A stretch of DNA of 64,000 bases. Origin: Bedellia somnulentella (taxonomy: Eukaryota; Arthropoda; Insecta; Lepidoptera; Bedelliidae). The first letter of the stretch is position 1. Each line of letters starts with the position of its first letter. The stretch lies in contig OY755177.1 in the NCBI GenBank assembly GCA_963576735.1, forward strand, positions 13,454,001 through 13,518,000. The letters run 5' to 3'. The translations under genes were made by a program, and so were the position numbers. A model generated the notes under the pieces. That model searched no databases. It worked only from the letters and a program-made list of their open reading frames with translations, and was not told the DNA's origin. Below are positions 1 through 10,341 of the stretch, in pieces.

Positions 1-220
1 ATAAACTTGAAAGCTTCAAGTTGCGACGGCGTTGTAAACGATAGTTTTCTAACCACAGCCATACACGGACCGCTCAAGCTGACAAATCGCTTCAAGCGGT
101 TGACAGATTGACGATTTAAGGTAACTTCACAACAACAATTTAAACTATATAGCCGAACAAACCGACTTATTTTCCTGTTCCTTGGCTCACTTTACAAGCA
201 TAGCTTTATATTATTTGTTT

Positions 221-439
221 TAATCCCATGAAGGGATAGCCAGAGCTAGGGAATTAGAAATTCCTCAGCCACTTTTGGAAGTTGCTTGGGGAAAAGATGG
301 TGAAATAAAGGTTTTTGGTGATGGGTCTCCAACCGCATCGCCCAAAACTCCCGTAATAGCCCCAATACCGTTAGTCGCTTCTTACGTACATCCACCGGAA
401 GAAATGGGGTAGGGCTATTCTAAGCAGGCACTACACAGC
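221..439 (-). mobile_element. SINE-A copy, tail lost
   Basis: Minus-strand SINE-A reading from GCTGTGTAGTGCC-like head at 439 to ATCCCTTCATGGGAT near 223. The CATA/TATG tail is missing and no target duplication was found, so this is an older or 3'-eroded copy of the young (GTACGTAAG) subfamily. Confidence 0.85.
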
Positions 440-994
440 ATATATAGCACCCTTGTATTATGAATTAAAATCTCCAAGAAAGATGTAGAATAACTACCGG
501 TATTTTAAAAAAATGATTCCAGACTGATCACTACAGAATTGAATTATAAGGAGCCTAATAAAATCGAATAATCAGAAATATACACATTATTTATATGTCC
601 ATAACTTGAAACTAAGTTGCGTCGGTCGGTCTAGTAAATTCCCAGTAGAAAGATTTAGTTTTGTCATACAATACTTCCTAAAAGAATTACGGCCAAATGT
701 TACTTTAAAAAAATCAGAGACGTTAATCCTTAGTATATAATTTTCACTCAATTAAACTAAACGTTAACGGGGACAGTGAGATATTTACAGAAATTGTGAA
801 ATTGTATCAATGTCAAGTGGACATTAAAGTGGCAATTACTAATTGCTTGAGCAATTAATACTTTGAGTTAATTACTTAGAAAGCGCAATTCACACATACT
901 TTAGTTAAAACTAATGTCAGAATAGCTGTTACGTAAATTAGTTTTGTTACAATCCCAAGTCAAAATAAAGTGTTGAAAGTGCTTTAACATTTTG
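440..994. other. Unannotated AT-rich stretch
   Basis: No reading frame, RNA gene or repeat was recognised here. The composition is AT-rich and unremarkable. Confidence 0.4.
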
Positions 995-1135
995 GGTGGT
1001 AGAGGTACCAGTACCTCTCAATATCACGTGACATTATTGTTACCTGGTGTTCAGAGTACCCATGTTGTGCTTGGACAGTGGACTCACGTGATAGGGGGCA
1101 GGCCTATAGCCGTTTTGAACTACACGGCCTAAGTA
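995..1135 (-). mobile_element. SINE-B internal fragment
   Basis: Matches the middle of SINE-B in minus orientation: the tract from GAGGTACCAGTACCTC-like text through TCACCTGGTGTTCAGAGTAC, two CACGTG motifs (1025-1030 and 1085-1090) and GGGGGCAGGCCTAT. Both the tRNA head and the (TTATG)n tail are absent. Confidence 0.75.
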
Positions 1136-1410
1136 CTACTATCAAAACTAAAACCAATAAGGCTTTCATGTGAACAGCAAAACGATGGTTGTAATGTTCC
1201 TAGACTGCCTTAAAATCAACTCAGTTAAAAAGTGGTTATTAATTTAAAACCTGATATTCAACGAACGAAATTCCGGTTTAGTCTTGAAGTCGAAAACATA
1301 AAAAAGCCTAAAACTTACTTACTAAAATAATATTGTTAAATTAAGTTGGCACGGAAACTTGAACGATATATGTTATGGAGCAATAATTTACAGTAATCAT
1401 ATAAATGCTA

Positions 1411-1466
1411 CTATATTGTCCCCTATCAACTTCCAAGCGTGATTCGAACCAGTTTTCCAGTTTTGT
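1411..1466 (+). mobile_element. Relic of old SINE-A subfamily
   Basis: The segment TCCCCTATCAACTTCCAAG followed by GTGA and TTTTCCAG matches the middle of the old SINE-A subfamily seen in full at 30092-30302. Head and tail are gone. Confidence 0.5.
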
Positions 1467-2054
1467 CACTAGGCCGGCCGCAAATATCGTTTAACAAGAG
1501 AACTTCTTCTATACTTTTGCACTTAACCATACTTTAAATCTAACAAGATAACAAAGACATTAAAAAGGATATAAGCGAGAGATTTTGTATCTTGATTTTT
1601 TTTCCTATATTTTATTCTTAAACCAAGGGAGGTTGGCGCCATTTAGCATCTACGGAAACATGCAGAAAAAAACTTTTAGATTGTGTATTACTACGTTAAA
1701 CAGCTGTACACTAAACTGATAGTAATACATATATAAGTCAATAAAATTATGCCTAAGTGAAAATGCTAAAATCAAACCTATATTGCATCTTAGGTCTTAG
1801 GATCCCTTATTCGTGTTGGAAATATATAGGGCGGTGTTATTCTAACTCCAGACTTCAAAGTGAATATCGAAACAATGATATTTACATAATAATAAAAGCA
1901 TTTGCTTATTAATGACTTGACCTATAGGTATATTAAGATAATTATGTTTGGCATGCAAGGATGCTCAGAAACACGTTTTTATATTAGTTAAAGAAACGAC
2001 TCATCCGCAATAGATTTTATTTATTAGTATTATTAATGTAGAATAGAATAGTGT
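1467..2054. other. Unannotated stretch
   Basis: AT-rich sequence with no recognisable repeat, RNA or coding signal. Confidence 0.35.
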
Positions 2055-2290
2055 GCTGTGTAGCGTCGGCTTAGAATAGCACTACCCCATTTCTTCCGGT
2101 GGGTGTACGTAAGAGGCGACTAACGGTATTGGGGCTTTTAAGGGATTTTTGGGCGATGCGGTTGGAGACCCATCACCAACAACCTTTATTTTACCACAAT
2201 TTCCTCACTCAACTTTCCAAAAGTGGCTGAGGAATTTTTAATTCCCTAGCTCTGGCTACCACTTTTAGGGATTTATAGCCGTGAGTATAA
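2055..2290 (+). mobile_element. SINE-A, near full length
   Basis: Head GCTGTGTAGCGTCGGC at 2055 through the GGTTGGAGACCC B-box-like motif to ATTTATAGCCGTGAGTATA near 2290. The tail is short and degenerate (TAATAATATG). Young subfamily by its GTACGTAAGAGGCGAC segment. Confidence 0.9.
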
Positions 2291-3189
2291 TAATAATATG
2301 TATTTATGTAATAGAATAAAATAGACCAGTTGGGCATTAATGCTTCGCGATGCAAAATTGACGCAAAGTGGCGAGTTTTATTTACAGTTGTTTCCCATAG
2401 ACTTACAAAGAAAAGTTTTAAGGGTGATTATCCCTTAATGGTAACATTTTGCTATATTTTTTTAAGAAGAAGTTTTTATTTAAGTTCCGTATAGGTTGTA
2501 TGAATAGTTAAGCGTATATTTATCAAAAAAGGCTTTCCGTATTTTTTATGTTAATTTTTAAAAATATTTGCAATGATGGTCATTGGTCGATAAAATTTTG
2601 CTTTTTTTAAAATTCGGCTATTCTTTTCAGTTGTTTAAGGAAAATTAAGAGCGAAATATATACATTTAAGTAATTAGCATGGACGCGAAATTATAAGTCT
2701 TATAAAAACTTACTTTTATCACGGTTTCGAATCTCCGCTCATTTGTGCTCCTAAGTTGGCCGCTAGGATTATGTCTAGATCATTTGTTACCTATTTTTAT
2801 AACTAAATGAACCGGTTATTGTCTAGAATTACATCACTAATTGAACACTAAATCTAAAGTCTAAGTGGAAGTTGAAGTGTGTGAAGTCAATAGAAGTGCA
2901 AAAACGTTTCTCCTCTTACTGAATATGTAAAGGCCGTATTTTCATGAAATTTATACATATGTATTAGTTTAATTGCCTTGATCAAATGAATTGTTGAATT
3001 AGGATAAAACTTACGTAAAACATCCTAAAATGGGAATCTGGCCCATGCTGGTATACATGTAGCAGTCAACTGGCGAAATCATGCAATTCGTTGAATGCCT
3101 AATTGATTCATAGGTTGCACGCTCCAAATAAATCAGCTTACTTCAACCAGTTTTATAGCTGAATGAAACGTAGTATAATTAGGGTGACA
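2291..3189. other. Unannotated stretch
   Basis: About 900 bp of AT-rich DNA without recognisable repeats or open frames of note. Confidence 0.35.
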
Positions 3190-3465
3190 AAGAATTAATA
3201 TACATACATACATACATATACTCACGGCTATGAATCCCTTAAAGGGGTAGCCAGAGCAAGGGAATCAGAAATTCCTCAGCCACTTTTGGAAGTTGCGTGG
3301 GGAAAAGATGGTGGAATTAAGGTTGTTGGTGATGGGTCTCCAATTGCATCGCCCAAAAATCCCTTAAAAGCCCCAATACCGTTAGTCGCCTCGTACGTAC
3401 ACCTACCGGAAGAAAAGGGGTAGTGTTATTCTAAGCCGACACTACACAGCAATAAGAATTAATAT
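3190..3465 (-). mobile_element. Full-length SINE-A with 12-bp TSD
   Basis: Element 3202-3453 lies between perfect direct repeats AAGAATTAATAT at 3190-3201 and 3454-3465. The tail is (CATA)n at the left and the head ends ACTACACAGC at the right. The long duplication and short tandem tail show target-primed reverse transcription rather than DNA transposition. Confidence 0.95.
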
Positions 3466-3594
3466 CGCTTTTGATATTATTATACTTTTGAGAAATTGCG
3501 TCCTATATAAATAGTATTATGGGAGGATTCGGTCACGTGGAACGTTCCTTGATCCGACAAAAAATAATAAAAAAACGGAAACCCAAACTGATTA

Positions 3595-3665
3595 GTAGAA
3601 AGTATGGAGATCAAATGTGAGAGAAAAAAGAGAGGTTTGTCAGGATCGTAAAAAAGATTGTAGTG
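3595..3665 (+). mobile_element. LINE-E coding relic
   Basis: Contains GAGAGGTTTGTCAGGATCGTA, close to the LINE-E segment encoding the 'REVCQDRT' end of the reverse transcriptase ORF. Strongly diverged and without tail. Confidence 0.45.
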
Positions 3666-3700
3666 TATACGTGTGAAAGATGTGAAATTATGGTTAAGAC

Positions 3701-3750
3701 ATAACATTCACGCCGTACTTTCCATGGGTGTGACTGAGGTACTCTTTGTT
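3701..3750 (-). mobile_element. SINE-B 3' end relic
   Basis: ACATAACATTCACGCCGTA followed by GAGGTACTCT resembles the last 50 bp of SINE-B in minus orientation. Confidence 0.45.
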
Positions 3751-4470
3751 ACAAAAATAACGAGTCCTTTATATCCTATATAAAGATCATATTAACATTT
3801 TTTACCTTAATCCATGAGATAGAGATAGCTCTTCATATATATCTAATAATTATAATTATAAACAACTACAAAAAATAAAGAAGGTTATTTTAAATAGTGT
3901 TTGAAATAAATACTTGTAACTTCATAAAAGGGTTATATTCTCTCTGGAAGATTGCGAAACCCTAGCAGGGTTCCTTGTATTTTATAATTTGTAAAAATTA
4001 ATAAAAACTGAGCTAATCTCCACTTTGTATGGATACACAGTATATTTCCTCACGATGTTTCAGAAAATGTCAAGGGAGTTTATATAAGTATTGTGATTGT
4101 ATATTTCTGCAAAATAAAAACTAAAACTACTTTTATTTATTTTATTTTGCTACTTTAAGTTACCGAACAAGTCCATATGGTCAATTCTTTGTTATGCTCC
4201 ATCCAAAAGTAAAAGGTTGTAAAAGGAAGGTGTTGCTACTTACGTATGATACTTGATAAAATTACGTTAATTCTGGTGAAAAATTACAACACGATTAAGG
4301 TTTAAAATCATCGCAAAATCCAGAGCCACAATAAATACCGTAAATATTTTGCATTTGTAGTAATATTATTTTGTTTGGATTAATGAAGAAATATGATTAT
4401 TGGCAATTATTATAGACGTTACTACCAGGGTCAAGTCATCAGACGAAGTATAAACTAAATGTCCATTAAA
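3751..4470. other. Unannotated stretch
   Basis: AT-rich, including TTATTTATTTTATTTTG-like low-complexity text near 4130. No gene or repeat was recognised. Confidence 0.35.
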
Positions 4471-4479
4471 GGATGGGTC

Positions 4480-4635
4480 CAGAAGGGCAAGCACGAGCGC
4501 TATTTTATCGACACGATAACGGTTAGAATGAGATGGCAGTATACGATACTAAGTAAGTGCGTAAGAGATGGCTGCTTTTTCCCACGCGATAACTAGTCTA
4601 AACATGGCTCGTACTAGCCGGGCTGGGATAGCTTT
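4480..4635 (+). mobile_element. MITE-3 copy (empty-site paralogue)
   Basis: Shares CACGAGCGCTATTTTATCG, GGTTAGAATGAGATG, ACGATACTAAGTAAGTGCG and CGCGATAAC with copies at about 14235-14535 and 53925-54065. Its ends resemble each other inversely (GGCNAGNACGAGC and GCTCGTACTAGCC). It preserves ACTAAGTAA uninterrupted where the 14-kb copy has been hit by MITE-2. Confidence 0.65.
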
Positions 4636-4995
4636 CAATTAGAAAACACTCAGAAAGTACATAATAATCAACCCCATTATTTTATGAAAATTCAAACTGA
4701 ATCTAAATGTATTTTGGTATTCGCTTTTCATATTTGATTCAAGGAACATTAGAACTATAAGCTGAACTCAAAGAAATTTAATCTATAATCAGGGCACACG
4801 ATATTGCAGGGCTTATATATCAGACACGTTGTTCTCAGGAACATCCGATGCAATGACTCAAATCTGCGTTGTTTAACACCGGGATAATATAGACAAACTT
4901 TTAAACCCACACAATAAACTAATTGGTATTTTTAATATTCATTTAAAACACAAAAACTATCTACCTACCAAATATCAGTTCTCTAGGTGAAGCGG

Positions 4996-5154
4996 CCCCT
5001 TGATTACGTATCTTTTGCGACTGAAGATTGTGTCACAAGTTGCTCGATTGTCGCTGTCAATGTCATAAATTCGTATGCGATTTGGCACTTTTGACAGCGA
5101 CAATATTGCAACTTGCGACACAATCGTAGTCGCTAAAGATACATAATCAGCCCC
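4996..5154. mobile_element. MITE-1, foldback element with ~64-bp arms
   Basis: Left arm 4996-5060 and right arm 5091-5154 are inverted repeats. They share the ATTGTCGCTGTCAA core and the GATTACGTATCTTT/TTATGTATCTTT outer part at roughly 80-85% identity, around a ~30-nt spacer. No transposase is present, so it is a non-autonomous terminal-inverted-repeat element. The target duplication is unclear. Confidence 0.7.
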
Positions 5155-5189
5155 GTTTAGGCTGTGCGCTGTGTGTCTGTCAGTCAAGT

Positions 5190-5827
5190 ATAAGATTTAT
5201 ACGGCAAAAAACTATCATAACAGCTTGCAGTACATATGGAAAGGCTATATCATGTCTGAATATATAACCACTAAGCACTATTTATATACTCCGACATATA
5301 AAATTTTCAGTAGTTTTTGTGCTAAGGCAATAACTATTAACACTAAACAAACTGACCAAATACCAACGAAGACCCAAAAATTTACGATTTTGTACATAGT
5401 TTAAAAGTAAAAAGATCTCAAAATCTATTATTAAACAATTGTGAAATCTACACTCAGTTCGTTAAAGAAAATACTAATTATGTAAATGCGATAAAGTGAG
5501 AATGTTACAATCTTCTCAAAACATCGTGTTACGTCCGATTATGTTAATTTCATTGACGCTTGGATTACGAAACTAAAAGAAATGTATAGAAATGCATATT
5601 GGTATTAATATTTTCACGTTTTATTGCTTATTGGGATAACTAGAGAAAATCGATGACGAACGGTAAATCTGACTGAGGAATAAAAATCTATATTTACATC
5701 CGGTTGTTATTTTTGCATAAAATATACTATTATACAAATTACGGCAGAAAATGTATTAAAAATAGTTATACCCCGTCTTGAACGCTATATACACGTGTAA
5801 ATCCACCTAAAAGTTTACCGTCTATCA
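5190..5827. other. Unannotated stretch
   Basis: AT-rich DNA. A 77-codon open frame here has no recognisable family features and is probably a chance frame. Confidence 0.35.
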
Positions 5828-5903
5828 CATAAACTTATTCTACTCACGCCATTAATTCGTGTTGGTGCAGATAGAGACTATTTATCGCCACTTTGTACGA
5901 TCC

Positions 5904-6185
5904 TCGCCAAGCTGTGTAGTGTCGGCTATGCTGTGTAGTGTCGGCTTAGAATAGCACTACCCCAGTTCTCCCGATGGGAGTACGTAAGGTGACTAACGGT
6001 AATGGGGCTATAAAGGGATTTTTGGGCGATGCTGTTGGAGACCCATCACCAACAACCACTATTTTACCATCTTTTCCCCACTTAACTTTCAAACGTGGCT
6101 GAGGAATTTCTAATTCCGTAGCTTTGGCTACCCCATCTAGGGATTTATAGCCGTGAGTATATGTATGTATGTATGTCGCCAAGCT
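5904..6185 (+). mobile_element. SINE-A inserted in LINE-E, 10-bp TSD
   Basis: Flanked by TCGCCAAGCT at 5904-5913 and 6176-6185. The head carries a short tandem duplication: CTGTGTAGTGTCGGCTATG is immediately followed by CTGTGTAGTGTCGGCTTAG. The tail is (TATG)4. Confidence 0.95.
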
Positions 6186-6214
6186 CTCTTGCGTCCCTCA
6201 CATTCACCAGTATT

Positions 6215-7610
6215 CTTAAGAAGAGTTATTCCGGTCTGATCCCCCTTGTTGTGATCCCCCTCTTGTAATTATTATTAACAATTTCCGGACTGATCCCCCC
6301 TTTGTTTTGTTCGTCCGAACGGATCCACCTATTTTTTTGTAAAGTAAGTAGGTACGCAGGTACGGTCAGAAAAAAACGCTTTCGTTAAAAATCGACATTC
6401 ATTTATTTATAATAATTATCACAGATTAAAAATCACAGAAATCTTTTGACATTGAAATTACAACAATCAAATATTAATGACTAAGGAACAAATCATCTCT
6501 AATAGTCTCTACTATCAAGAATCAATGTTAATTTTAGAACTAATTACAAATAAACCAAACACTATTGAATAAAGTTATACTGATATAAAAAATATAAAAA
6601 ACAAAAATATAATAAAAACTACTAATAAAAAAATTCATAACCTGAGCTTTTCCAAGCAGTGACCAACTGTGATTTTACCGAACAAAAGTTGATTAATTAC
6701 ATGTTCAAACCATTTATCTGTACCAATCGCTTTCGTTAGTCGACGTTTTGAATTTGGTAACTCATTATTATATTGTTTAATGTTGACTTTTTGTAAATTT
6801 ACATCGTCTTTTAGAGCTTTTAAAAAATGGAACAAGTTGGGTCGCTTTGGCAGAGTAATATTTAGTTTTTTATGCCAAGATTCCACAGCATTAGTTGTGC
6901 GATGATGTTGATTATGAGCACACCAAATGTCGATGAAACTTTCGTCTTCTAGCCACTGAGGCACCATATAGTCATTGAATTCTTGAACCTCTTTTAATTT
7001 AGGACTGTCTTCCATTATATAACACCACCCATCTAAGATGAATTCTCTAGGTAATAACGGCAGCAGAGCTGAGAGAGCTACATACACCTAAAATATATAC
7101 TACATACACCTATAACAAATAAAAAGATAACCTTTTTCTTGGGGTCAACTAGTTGAAAGTAGGAAATAATTCCTGGAATTAGCTGCAAAACGGTCGGTGA
7201 ATGGGTTTTGGACCATTTGCACCATTTCGCAGGTAAAAATGCGTCATACGTATAGGGCCTGTATCGGTTTCTTTTTCGTTACAGCCTAGGCTATTGAGAA
7301 ATAAAAGATTTGCATGATGTACATACAATTAATAGAAATAGATATGTTTATGTATAGAATTACTAAGATTTTACACATGAATAATGTGAAACAGATCGTA
7401 TCGATGTCATCGCTGTTGCCAACTGTACGAAAATTATGTTTTTAACCAGTAGGTGGATCAGACCGGAATACAAAATAATTTAAAATATGTGATCCCCCTT
7501 AAGCGTTGTAATAAGGGGGATCAGACCGGAATAAAAAAAATAATAAAATAATGGTGATCCCCCTGGTGGATCAGAACAAGGGGGATCAGACCGGAATAAC
7601 TCCTTAAGAA
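6215..7610 (-). mobile_element. Mutator-like DNA transposon, deletion derivative
   Basis: The 1380-bp element 6223-7602 is bounded by a perfect 8-bp target duplication CTTAAGAA (6215-6222 and 7603-7610). Its terminal inverted repeats start GAGTTATTCCGGTCTGATCC, and GATCCCCCT motifs recur just inside each end and again near 7490-7530. An 8-bp duplication fits the Mutator superfamily, and the internal open frame agrees. It is too short for a complete transposase, so it is probably non-autonomous. Confidence 0.85.
6635..7087 (-). pseudogene. C-terminal fragment of Mutator-like (MULE) transposase
   Basis: This 150-codon open frame lies inside the transposon. Residues about 61-75 read HHRTTNAVESWHKKLN, the R-T-N-x-x-E-x-W-H-x-x-L/F motif that follows the catalytic core in MULE transposases of animals. 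The DDE catalytic domain is not present upstream: only about 38 further codons can be read, at 7130-7245, in a separate frame (ending QLVDPKKK). They are followed by GT...TTGTTATAG, which could be a small intron. The displayed start methionine may therefore be an internal codon of an exon. The product would lack catalytic residues and is best viewed as a remnant. The family call rests on the motif and the TSD length, with no database search. Confidence 0.7.
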
Positions 7611-7650
7611 TGATATTTTATTCTTCTTACTTTTAGCTACCGCATTTTTA

Positions 7651-8925
7651 CAAAAGTTTTCATATTAATACCCTCAATCAAATCAATAGTTTAGCTACCT
7701 CTATTTACATTTTGCGGTTTGTATTTCGAATACAATTATATTAAATCTAGCTAAACCTTCAAGGATAATAAGAACTTGTTATCGTTTATTACTTAGGTAT
7801 TTACTGAAATAAATAGTTAAGGATATGCGTGCGTGTGATTACTCCAGTAAAATTAATAACCGTGCAGTTCATACTACGTTATAGTTTTAATACTTCGGCA
7901 TTAATATTTTACTGTTTTAAACTAGGAAAATATTAAATTTTATCAAGGAAATTGTTGTAAAATTAATAAGGAAGTTTTTAATATCTTAAAGAAGATGTAC
8001 AATTGTATGTGCGGTGAAAGCTTGCAACATCTCATGGTTTGAATTTGTTTCTTTATTATCAATTTTGGTAAAAAAGTATTTTTAAGTAATTAATAAGGAC
8101 GGGAATATTTTTTGTTATACAGTCTAAAGTTGCTGAACAGTTCATCAATTTGGAACCATGTCTTCTTTGTTAGGAGTTCATTCTTTAACTTTACATGTAT
8201 GAATGTGAGCAAGAAAAAATTTCGTTAATTTAAGTTTATTATCTAAAATTTGTTGTCGGTGTCGAATCGAATATATTTCGGGCATTATTATTATCGCTGC
8301 GGCTCCGACGCCGACGTCACGAAATGAAAGTAAAATTTTGTCGAAAGTTGTGAAACTGTGCCAGCCGCTCGTTTTGTTAAATCATTTTGCCGCCACACGG
8401 GTATTTGGGAATAAAAACCAAAACAAAAAAAAACTTCTTTAAATAGACTTCCCAAGTTTTATAAATAATAAGTCAAACGCACTATAATTTAATTTGGGTA
8501 AAAGATTTTAACTTATTTATTTTAAAATAGTTTCTTAATAGGCAGAGAATATCGACAAAACCAGCTATTACGAACAATTTTAGAAATAGAATTAAAAAAA
8601 GCGAATAGAAATTAATATGCAGTTTTATTTATTTTCTAGGCTTCTTTTCGATTCTGGTCTCTCCCTTTAAAATTAGAATTTTAAATGGGAGAGCGGTACT
8701 ATTTATTTATTATTTATGTATTATTGACATGAAGCAAATCTACCTAGTTTAAAACATATATAATAATATTGACATAGCCTAAATAATTAAATTATAAAAA
8801 TTAACATATTAATCCTTTTAAATACTTATAAATAACCAAACCCAAAAATAAAATATATTAAAAAACTTACAGTTTTAAAATCCAAGACACAAAAAAACAC
8901 AAACTTTGTATCTCACATAAACTGT
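7651..8925. other. Mostly unannotated; GC-richer island at ~8270-8400
   Basis: AT-rich except around 8270-8400, where CGGCTCCGACGCCGACGTCACG includes a CRE-like ACGTCA. A short hairpin (CTCTCCC...GGGAGAG) lies at 8660-8695. No repeats were recognised, and the GC-richer part may be host regulatory DNA. Confidence 0.35.
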
Positions 8926-9074
8926 TCACTTAATAAGAACCAAGTAATGTAATTGCGGTTTTCCGAACACGCGCGCAGTCGATAGCGAGCGCCGAGTCGT
9001 GTGCGCCGGAGTTTGGAGTTACGCGTCGTGAACGAATGATCGCTACGTACAGTCGAGCGCATGTCATGTGCATA
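8926..9074. other. CpG-rich unique segment
   Basis: ACACGCGCGCAGTCGATAGC and following CpG-rich text stand out from the AT-rich surroundings. Its right end (9030-9074) is duplicated at 9549-9592 and forms the left flank of an old SINE-A. No reading frame was recognised. Confidence 0.4.
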
Positions 9075-9311
9075 CATACATTTATTACATACATACATAT
9101 ACTCACGGCTATAAATCCCTTGAAGGGGTAGCCAGAGCCACTTTTGGAAAGCTGAGTGGGGAAAAGATGGTAAAATAAAGGTTGTTGGTGATGGGTCTCC
9201 AACCTCATCGCCCAAAAAATCCCTTAAAAGCCCCAATACCGTTAGTCGCCTCTTACTTACACCCACCGGAAGAAATAGGGTAGTGCTATTCTTGGCATAC
9301 ATACATTTATT
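9070..9311 (-). mobile_element. Young SINE-A nested in old SINE-A tail, 17-bp TSD
   Basis: Insert 9087-9294 sits between GCATACATACATTTATT at 9070-9086 and 9295-9311. The 5' end is truncated at GGTAGTGCTATTCTTG. It landed in the CATA tail of the older copy. Confidence 0.93.
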
Positions 9312-9548
9312 CACGGTTGTAAATCCCAGATTACGGGTACTTAAAAGGGAGCTTTCAAAATATATTTTCTTGAGCCACTTCCAAGTTGATTAGGGGAAGA
9401 TAGTTAAAATAAGGTAACGCTGGTGAAGGGTCGTCTGCCACTTCGCTCAAAAACCATGAAATGGCCTCATAGCTTTTGTCTCTTTGTCAGTGATATACAG
9501 GAAGAAATGGCGCGATAGTATTTATAGTACTTTGAAATTCCTCGCCCT
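9071..9548 (-). mobile_element. Old SINE-A with ~45-bp flanking duplication
   Basis: Diverged minus-strand SINE-A: tail CATACATACATTTATTCACGG, GAGCCACTTCCAAGTTG, GCTCAAAAACC and GGAAGAAATGGCGCGATAG. It is interrupted by a younger copy. The flanks 9030-9074 and 9549-9592 are diverged direct repeats of about 45 bp (about 80% identical). Confidence 0.75.
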
Positions 9549-9592
9549 GAACGATAACTACTATGTACAGTCGGACGCATGTCAAGTACATA

Positions 9593-10132
9593 GTTCATTT
9601 GACTGGAGGAAGTATAGAGTGCTCCTAAGAGTGGGGAATTTGAATGAACTAGTGACTAGGAGTGATTTGAAAGAACTTATCGTCTTTAGATTATATGATG
9701 AAATGTAAAATGTTGCCAAGACACCAATATGTCTCGCACTGTCAAAAAATATATCAGGTCTACATAAAAGTTATGGCGGAACGGATGAACATACCCGTAT
9801 ATTTATCAGTAGAATAAAAGAAGTGTCAATACAGGGTTTTGAGGAAAGTTAAACCTTCTCAGTAAGTGCAAGAATATCCTTATAATATAGCTTTGGATTT
9901 ATTATATTAGAAGAATTTTTTCTCTACTTAACTACCACTACAATTTTATACCCCTTGACAGAACTCGTACAAGACAAATAGACTGGCCTCTATATAATGT
10001 AGCTGAACTGTTAAAAAAAATGCTTATTCTGTTTATATAAGAGAATTTGGTGAGTTACTGAAGGAATAGTACCTCTGAGACTATAATAGTAACATTACTT
10101 TATTAAGTTTTATATATTAACTATGATTTGTG
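9593..10132. other. Unannotated stretch
   Basis: A 74-codon frame overlaps the duplicated flank and part of the old SINE-A and is not considered a gene. No repeats were recognised here. Confidence 0.35.
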
Positions 10133-10317
10133 AACTTGAACATAATTTAATGTTTTTTGACATGAATTCCTCATGTGGGGATTATTACTCATAAATAAAA
10201 GATGTTATTAAAGGAAAGAAAAATTTCGACACTGGCGGGGTTCGAACCCGCGACCTTCGGGTATACGCCCCCGTCGCTCTGCCAACTGAGCTACAGTGTC
10301 AGGGATAACTTGAACAT
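10133..10317 (-). mobile_element. SINE-D, full length, 11-bp TSD
   Basis: Element 10144-10306 (163 bp) is flanked by AACTTGAACAT at 10133-10143 and 10307-10317. The minus strand begins CCCTGACACTGTAGCTCAGT, with tRNA A-box TAGCTCAGTTGG, B-box GGTTCGAACCC and a 3' body ending ACATTAAATT. The body contains TTTCCTTTAATAACATC, shared with the copy at 31547-31685. The TSD shows retroposition. Confidence 0.9.
10227..10302 (-). tRNA. tRNA-like head of SINE-D (not a functional tRNA gene)
   Basis: On the minus strand the acceptor arms GACACTG/CAGTGTC pair over 7 bp. The D-stem (GCTC/GAGC) and T-arm (GCGGG-TTCGAAC-CCCGC) are perfect. The anticodon arm is irregular: CGGG/CCCG encloses an 8-nt loop, so no canonical anticodon with U33 can be assigned. 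With the TSD around the longer unit, this is a tRNA-derived pol III promoter rather than a working tRNA. Confidence 0.7.
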
Positions 10318-10341
10318 GTGATTTGGGAGGAGCAATAAAGA

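Larger units (their letters stand above)
5828..7650 (-). mobile_element. LINE-E 3' relic split by two later insertions
   Basis: Minus-strand LINE-E text runs 5828-5913 (ACTCACGCCATTAATTCG, GCCACTTTGTACGATCCT). It resumes at about 6186-6222 (CTCTCTTGCGTCCCTCACATT against CTCTCTGGCTTCGTTTACATC) and again after 7611 (GATATTTTATTCTTCTTACTTTT against GCTCTTTTATTCTTCATACTTC). SINE-A and the Mutator-like element occupy the gaps. Confidence 0.7.

Noticed and set aside
3201..3230. CRISPR-like or satellite array from repeated CATACATA units
   Set aside because: The repeats are simple (TATG)n tails of SINE-A/LINE-E. There are no regularly spaced unique spacers, and the genome is eukaryotic.
8913..9314. 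133-codon minus-strand frame
   Set aside because: Most of it is translated SINE-A and its CATA tail, joined to CpG-rich unique DNA. No family features.
10227..10302. Functional tRNA gene on the minus strand
   Set aside because: Acceptor, D and T arms pair well, but the anticodon arm has an 8-nt loop and no usable anticodon. The 163-bp unit has a TSD and a second copy without the full tRNA part, so it is a SINE head.
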